A stretch of DNA of 42,683 nucleotides from Candidatus Omnitrophota bacterium (lineage in GTDB: Bacteria; Omnitrophota; Gorgyraeia; JABMSB01), in contig JABMSB010000006.1 in the NCBI GenBank assembly GCA_013202205.1, forward strand, positions 1-42,683, in the 5' to 3' direction. The notes under the pieces were generated by a model that had not been told where the DNA came from, made no database searches, and saw only the letters and a program-made list of their open reading frames with translations. This document shows positions 38,593 to 42,683 of this stretch, piece by piece (position 1 is the stretch's first letter; every line of letters begins with the position of its first letter). The position numbers and the translations under genes were made by a program.

Positions 38593-40881
38593 TTAGCTGT
38601 TCTCTACCCTACCAGCGGCTTTAGAATCCCTTCTGAAGTCACCATCCCGGAAAGCAGCTTCAAATGCAACAGTTATCTTGGGGTCAAATTGTGTTCCGGC
38701 ACACCGTGTGATCTCTATTAAACCATCAGCGTCACCCATAGCTTTACGGTAAGGCCTGTCTGAGGTCATCGCGTCAAAAGAGTCGGCCACTGCAATTATC
38801 CTGCCAAAAAACGGTATCTCCTCACCCTTTAATCCTCCGGGAAAACCTTTGCCGTCGTATCGCTCATGATGGCTGTTTATGCCGGGTATCATATCTTTAA
38901 GCTGTTTGATGTGGCTCATCATGTGCGCGCCCAATTCAGGGTGTTTACGCACCTCTGCCTGTTCCTTGTCGTCTAATTTCGCCGGTTTCGCGAGAATGAA
39001 GTCACTTACGCCTATCTTGCCTACATCATGAAGTATTGCTGATATCCTCAGCTTCTCCTTATCCTTTGGGGTCATATCCAATTTTTCGGAGATCGCCATA
39101 GATATCTGTGTTACGCGTTCGGAATGGCCGCGCGTATATGGGTCCTTGGCATCTATAGTCTCGGCTATAGAGCGTATAGAGTTCATGAATAGATCTTTTA
39201 CGTCGTTATATAACCTGAAATTCTCAAGGGCCATCGCGCCCTGATTGGAGAGTATCGATATCAACCTGAGGTCTTCGTTGTCAAAGCGCGCCCTTTTGCC
39301 ACCCTTTCTGTCATCAGGCCTTCTATATAGCGTAAGAACCCCTATCATCTTGTTGTGCATAGCCAGAGGGGCGCATATAATGGACGATGCCCGGGGATCC
39401 TTTACGTCTTTAAACCTCTTATTATGTTTTGTGTCTTCAATCAAGAGTAATTTATTAATATCGATAGCCTCTTTGGCAATTCTTTCGTCTATCCCGGAGA
39501 TAGGGCTATTTAAGATCTCCTCACCTATCCCCCATTTTGCCTTTACCATAAGGTCGTCGCTCTCTTCATCTTTGCTTCTTAAAATAGCTCCATCGGCATT
39601 TACGGCGTGGGCTGTAATGCTCAATATAACTTCCTGTGTCTTACCGACGTTCAGATGTACGGCTGATTGGCCTGCTTCCAGAAGCGTGTCAAGCTCTACA
39701 TCCTTCGCCATGATAAGCCTATCTTTATATCGCATTCTCAATATCGTGGTGAGCGCATAATTTAATGTTGTGGAAAGATAGAGCGGCATGATCTCAACGA
39801 CCAATTGCTTATAAACGAATAAGGCAAGCGATGCGCCAAAGATCCCTATGACTAAGAGGAGCGCGAAGACAAACCCCTTAACCGGAGAAAGTTTTATGAG
39901 AGCTGCTCCAAGAAAGATGGATACAAACACAATGGAAAGGACAAGGGCGAGCGCACCCATAGGCCGCAGAAATTTCTCACTTAAAATGGTATTCATCACG
40001 TTTGCCTGGACAACAACACCATAGCTCTCTCCAAAAGGCGTCATAAGGATGTCTGCATTAGGCAGGCCTTGTGCTGTCTGGCCTACTATGACCACCTTGC
40101 CCTTAAATAGATCCTGAGGAAACTGGCCCCTGATTATATCCCTTGAAGGAACAGCCGTCTTTATACCGGCGTAATTGATATACATGGACTTATTTTTGTA
40201 AAGCGGTATCGACAAACCTTCGAAGACCACATTGCCGTCTTTTAAATCCAAAACTTTCGGCGGCACATCCTTATGCATAAGTCCGCCCATAAGCCCCAGG
40301 GCCAACCGTACCCTATCCCTGAACTTTATCGCAATAGGCATCTTTCGGTAGACGCCGCCATGGTCAGCAATTACATTGATGTGCCCGGTCCCGACCGCCG
40401 CTTCGTCGAGGATAGGGATATTTCCTATCAATTGCTCCGTCTTTAGAAAATAACTCTTTGACTTGTCAAGGGTGAGCGGGATGGGTGAGAATTCCGGCAA
40501 TAGGACATTCCCTGCCTCACGGATAGCGCGTGCCAGTTGGATATCTTCTGATTTGTCGGATGAGGGTACGGGGAAAAATGTATCGAAGACTATTACCTTA
40601 GCGCCTGAAGATTTGAGACGATCTATGAGTGTCGTATAATGGCTGCGCGGCCAGGGCAGCTTACCCAATTCGTTGATACACCTGTGGGTAATGCCTACGA
40701 CCATTACATCAGGATGTATCCCTTCCTCCCCGCGCATCTTAAAACGGAGATCTACGGTAAGGTTTTCCACATTATGAAGAATCCCGAGATAAAAAAATAA
40801 GAGCGCGACCAAAGCCGCGCATATACCGACCTTTATGCCGAGCCATTCCTGCCTATCTATGAATACAAATTTTGTCTTCAC
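38593..40881 (-). CDS. CHASE2-TM-GAF-HD-GYP sensor protein
   Basis: CHASE2: TVDLRFKMRGEEGIHPDVMVVGITHRCINELGKLPWPRSHYTTLIDRL. GAF: INADGAILRSKDEE, SIICAPLAMHNKMIGVLTLYR. HD-GYP: AILHDVGKIGVSDFIL, HHERYDGKGFPGGLKGEEIP. Confidence 0.93.
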   Translation of the reverse strand: MKTKFVFIDRQEWLGIKVGICAALVALLFFYLGILHNVENLTVDLRFKMRGEEGIHPDVMVVGITHRCINELGKLPWPRSHYTTLIDRLKSSGAKVIVFDTFFPVPSSDKSEDIQLARAIREAGNVLLPEFSPIPLTLDKSKSYFLKTEQLIGNIPILDEAAVGTGHINVIADHGGVYRKMPIAIKFRDRVRLALGLMGGLMHKDVPPKVLDLKDGNVVFEGLSIPLYKNKSMYINYAGIKTAVPSRDIIRGQFPQDLFKGKVVIVGQTAQGLPNADILMTPFGESYGVVVQANVMNTILSEKFLRPMGALALVLSIVFVSIFLGAALIKLSPVKGFVFALLLVIGIFGASLALFVYKQLVVEIMPLYLSTTLNYALTTILRMRYKDRLIMAKDVELDTLLEAGQSAVHLNVGKTQEVILSITAHAVNADGAILRSKDEESDDLMVKAKWGIGEEILNSPISGIDERIAKEAIDINKLLLIEDTKHNKRFKDVKDPRASSIICAPLAMHNKMIGVLTLYRRPDDRKGGKRARFDNEDLRLISILSNQGAMALENFRLYNDVKDLFMNSIRSIAETIDAKDPYTRGHSERVTQISMAISEKLDMTPKDKEKLRISAILHDVGKIGVSDFILAKPAKLDDKEQAEVRKHPELGAHMMSHIKQLKDMIPGINSHHERYDGKGFPGGLKGEEIPFFGRIIAVADSFDAMTSDRPYRKAMGDADGLIEITRCAGTQFDPKITVAFEAAFRDGDFRRDSKAAGRVENS

Positions 40882-40922
40882 GATTTATAGAGGATCACCT
40901 TATAGATAAAAGAGATCTACGT

Positions 40923-42167
40923 TTAATAGTAAGGGTCCGGCTCGGCATTCTCATCCGAATCTGGATCACCGTCGTAAATATCATCAGAGGTGGCATCGTC
41001 GTAAAGAGCTGGATCATCATAATCAGCTGGATCATCGTTATAAGAAAGAGTTGGGTCATTGACAGGGTCATAGGCATCACTATCGTAGTCATCAACACTA
41101 TTATCATCACTGCTTGTTGTTGAGGAACTCCCTTTCAATTTATTTGTCCACTTATCGATTATTCTGTTACTGCTATTATTAGAGCTATTGCTGCTGCTCG
41201 GGTTCGAATCTTTTATTTTCTTTTGCTGCTTATCCCATTTAAACTTTTCGGCGCTATCTTTAGCCGCCTTGGGCAAGTGTTTCCTGGAACACCTGGGTTC
41301 ACTTATCAAGTTAACGCTCTCACCTTCTGTCAAGACGATTGGCTGGCTCGTCAATCCCTGCGCTGCCCTCCTGGTAGCCCTGATCGATCTGCGCATAGCA
41401 ACTACTCCATCACTTACGTTTATGGCAACCTCGACATTACCACTGTTTGCGCTCGATGTTGTAATAGTAAAATCTGTACCAAATACACCGGCTATACCGG
41501 CAGGTGTTACCACTTCGAACTTCGTTCCATCCTTAACGTGGCAGTTTACTGTCTTGCCCTCACCTGTTACTTCGATGACTACATATAGCTCACCATCTTT
41601 CGTCTCAAAGGATTGTAGTAGAACCGCTTTCCCAGGGCCAAGACCGGTTACATTTGCCGTGCTCTCGCCATCGCCGAATGTAGTCGTACCGGTACCCATC
41701 TCATCACCCGGGCCAATAGGAGAACCCATATAGTTAACTTCTATCTGCGCCAAACCCTCTACGCGGCTATCCTGAAAGATATTCAGGCTCTTTGCCCCGG
41801 ATCCATGATAAGGACAGCCTACCACATATGCGGAACTGGTCGTATTCGCGTCGCGTTCTACGTAAAAGGCATCGTAGCTATTGCGGTTTGTTTCGTCACG
41901 GAAAGGGTCTGCCGGGCAGATGAAGTTCTTTTCGCTGGCTATGTATTCCGGGTAGATGTCATCGAGTGTTTCAGGATAGAGAACATTGTCATTGAAGTAT
42001 AATTGGAGGCCCAACCCTATAGACTTAAGATTGTTTATGCATGCCACCTCTTGTGACTTTCCCCGGGCCATGCCTATGCCGGTAACTATCAGCCCTGCCA
42101 CAAAAGCCAGGATAAAGAATACTACTATAATCTCTATCAATGTAAAGCTTCTTCGCAGTTTACTCAT
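40923..42167 (-). CDS. Type IV pilin-like N-terminus fused to FecR-like domain with acidic low-complexity tail
   Basis: Prepilin motif RRSFTLIEIIVVFFILAFVAGLIVTGIG; FecR-like GTKFEVVTPAGIAGVFGTDFTI; C-term YNDDPADYDDPALYDDATSDDIYDGDPDSDENAEPDPYY. Confidence 0.85.
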   Translation of the reverse strand: MSKLRRSFTLIEIIVVFFILAFVAGLIVTGIGMARGKSQEVACINNLKSIGLGLQLYFNDNVLYPETLDDIYPEYIASEKNFICPADPFRDETNRNSYDAFYVERDANTTSSAYVVGCPYHGSGAKSLNIFQDSRVEGLAQIEVNYMGSPIGPGDEMGTGTTTFGDGESTANVTGLGPGKAVLLQSFETKDGELYVVIEVTGEGKTVNCHVKDGTKFEVVTPAGIAGVFGTDFTITTSSANSGNVEVAINVSDGVVAMRRSIRATRRAAQGLTSQPIVLTEGESVNLISEPRCSRKHLPKAAKDSAEKFKWDKQQKKIKDSNPSSSNSSNNSSNRIIDKWTNKLKGSSSTTSSDDNSVDDYDSDAYDPVNDPTLSYNDDPADYDDPALYDDATSDDIYDGDPDSDENAEPDPYY

Positions 42168-42212
42168 GATATCCCCCTTTGGCTTTAGCCTTATATTATA
42201 TCCCTATATACA

Positions 42213-42241
42213 ATATTACCTTATGAAACCCCCCTTGTCAA
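42213..42241 (-). promoter_or_regulatory. Sigma70-type promoter for the pilin-FecR/CHASE2 operon
   Basis: Minus TTGACA (42241-42236), 17-nt spacer, TAATAT (42218-42213); AAAGGGGG RBS before ATG 42167. Confidence 0.7.
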
Positions 42242-42316
42242 TCGAAAAGAGTGACCGTTTCACTTTGCTGTAACATATTATATATAAAATGGTTACAAGC
42301 GCTGGTTGTACATATC

Positions 42317-42683
42317 TTAAAAAAGGTGGCTTGGCCTGTTGAAATATCCGATTATCAGCCGTGGAAAACGCCGCTTGAGCCCTCTTATAAAAGGGGCAAT
42401 CCCAATAGCGGCGCTCTTTGGGGGTGGAATGGAATTGAGGTATAACTCGGGGTCTATATTGAGGTTGCGCATCTGGATCATGTCGAGCCGGGTCTCTTTT
42501 ATAAGGGAGGAGATTTGGGAAAATTCACTCTCTGTATCGGTGATACCGGGAAAGACGAGCAGGTTTACGGATACGAAGAGACCTCTCTTCTTCGATTCCC
42601 TTATCGTCTTTAGCGCGTCGGAGAGTCCGTATCTTTTCGGCCGATAATACGCATCATACAAATCTGGATCGAGGCTATTAAGG
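42317..42683 (-). CDS. Radical SAM protein, C-terminal part (5' end outside window)
   Basis: Frame is open to the right edge: LNSLDPDLYDAYYRPKRYGLSDALKTIRESKKRGLFVSVNLLVFPGITDTESEF, typical of radical SAM TIM-barrel C-terminal halves. Confidence 0.65.
   Translation of the reverse strand, partial: LNSLDPDLYDAYYRPKRYGLSDALKTIRESKKRGLFVSVNLLVFPGITDTESEFSQISSLIKETRLDMIQMRNLNIDPELYLNSIPPPKSAAIGIAPFIRGLKRRFPRLIIGYFNRPSHLF

Noticed and set aside
40872-41123. Ile/Val-rich ORF and repeated GGATCATC-type tracts, considered as a CRISPR or tandem-repeat array
   Set aside because: No regular repeat-spacer structure; it is the reverse strand of the Asp-rich tail codons of the pilin-FecR protein.

Overview
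The 42.7 kb window looks chromosomal. Gene content and order suggest an Omnitrophota-like (candidate OP3) bacterium, which is inference only. Almost everything is on the minus strand. (i) Positions 1-7016 are one uninterrupted minus-strand ORF of at least 2,338 codons that runs off the left edge. It is missing from the ORF track because its stop lies outside the window. It has an N-terminal Tiki/ChaN/EreA-like region, several TM segments, a TPR array and no obvious overall match. It is preceded by a sigma70-type promoter, a GEMM/c-di-GMP-I-like riboswitch aptamer, an overlapping terminator hairpin and a 25-codon leader ORF. (ii) 7.4-29.7 kb is a housekeeping block: pgpA, pgsA, rimO, rodZ-like, ftsK, uppP, dut, pnp, rpsO, ribF, truB, nrnA, rbfA, DUF503, cca, xer, MBL, ligA, an ABC transporter and acyP. 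It carries several dispersed-repeat insertions, two of them inside coding sequence. (iii) 29.8-36.6 kb is a compact, visibly AT-richer, translationally coupled seven-gene cassette: acpS, FkbH-like HAD-IIIC, ACP, MaoC, SDR, an AAC(3)-methyltransferase fusion and a DUF2172/DUF4910-type aminopeptidase. It abuts the 3' end of a tRNA-Pro(CGG) gene. (iv) 36.8-42.7 kb holds fxsA, a solo tnpB element with inverted-repeat ends, a CHASE2-GAF-HD-GYP sensor in tandem with a pilin-FecR fusion, and a partial radical SAM gene. The strongest candidates for undescribed biology are the riboswitch-controlled giant ORF and the ACP-dependent cassette.
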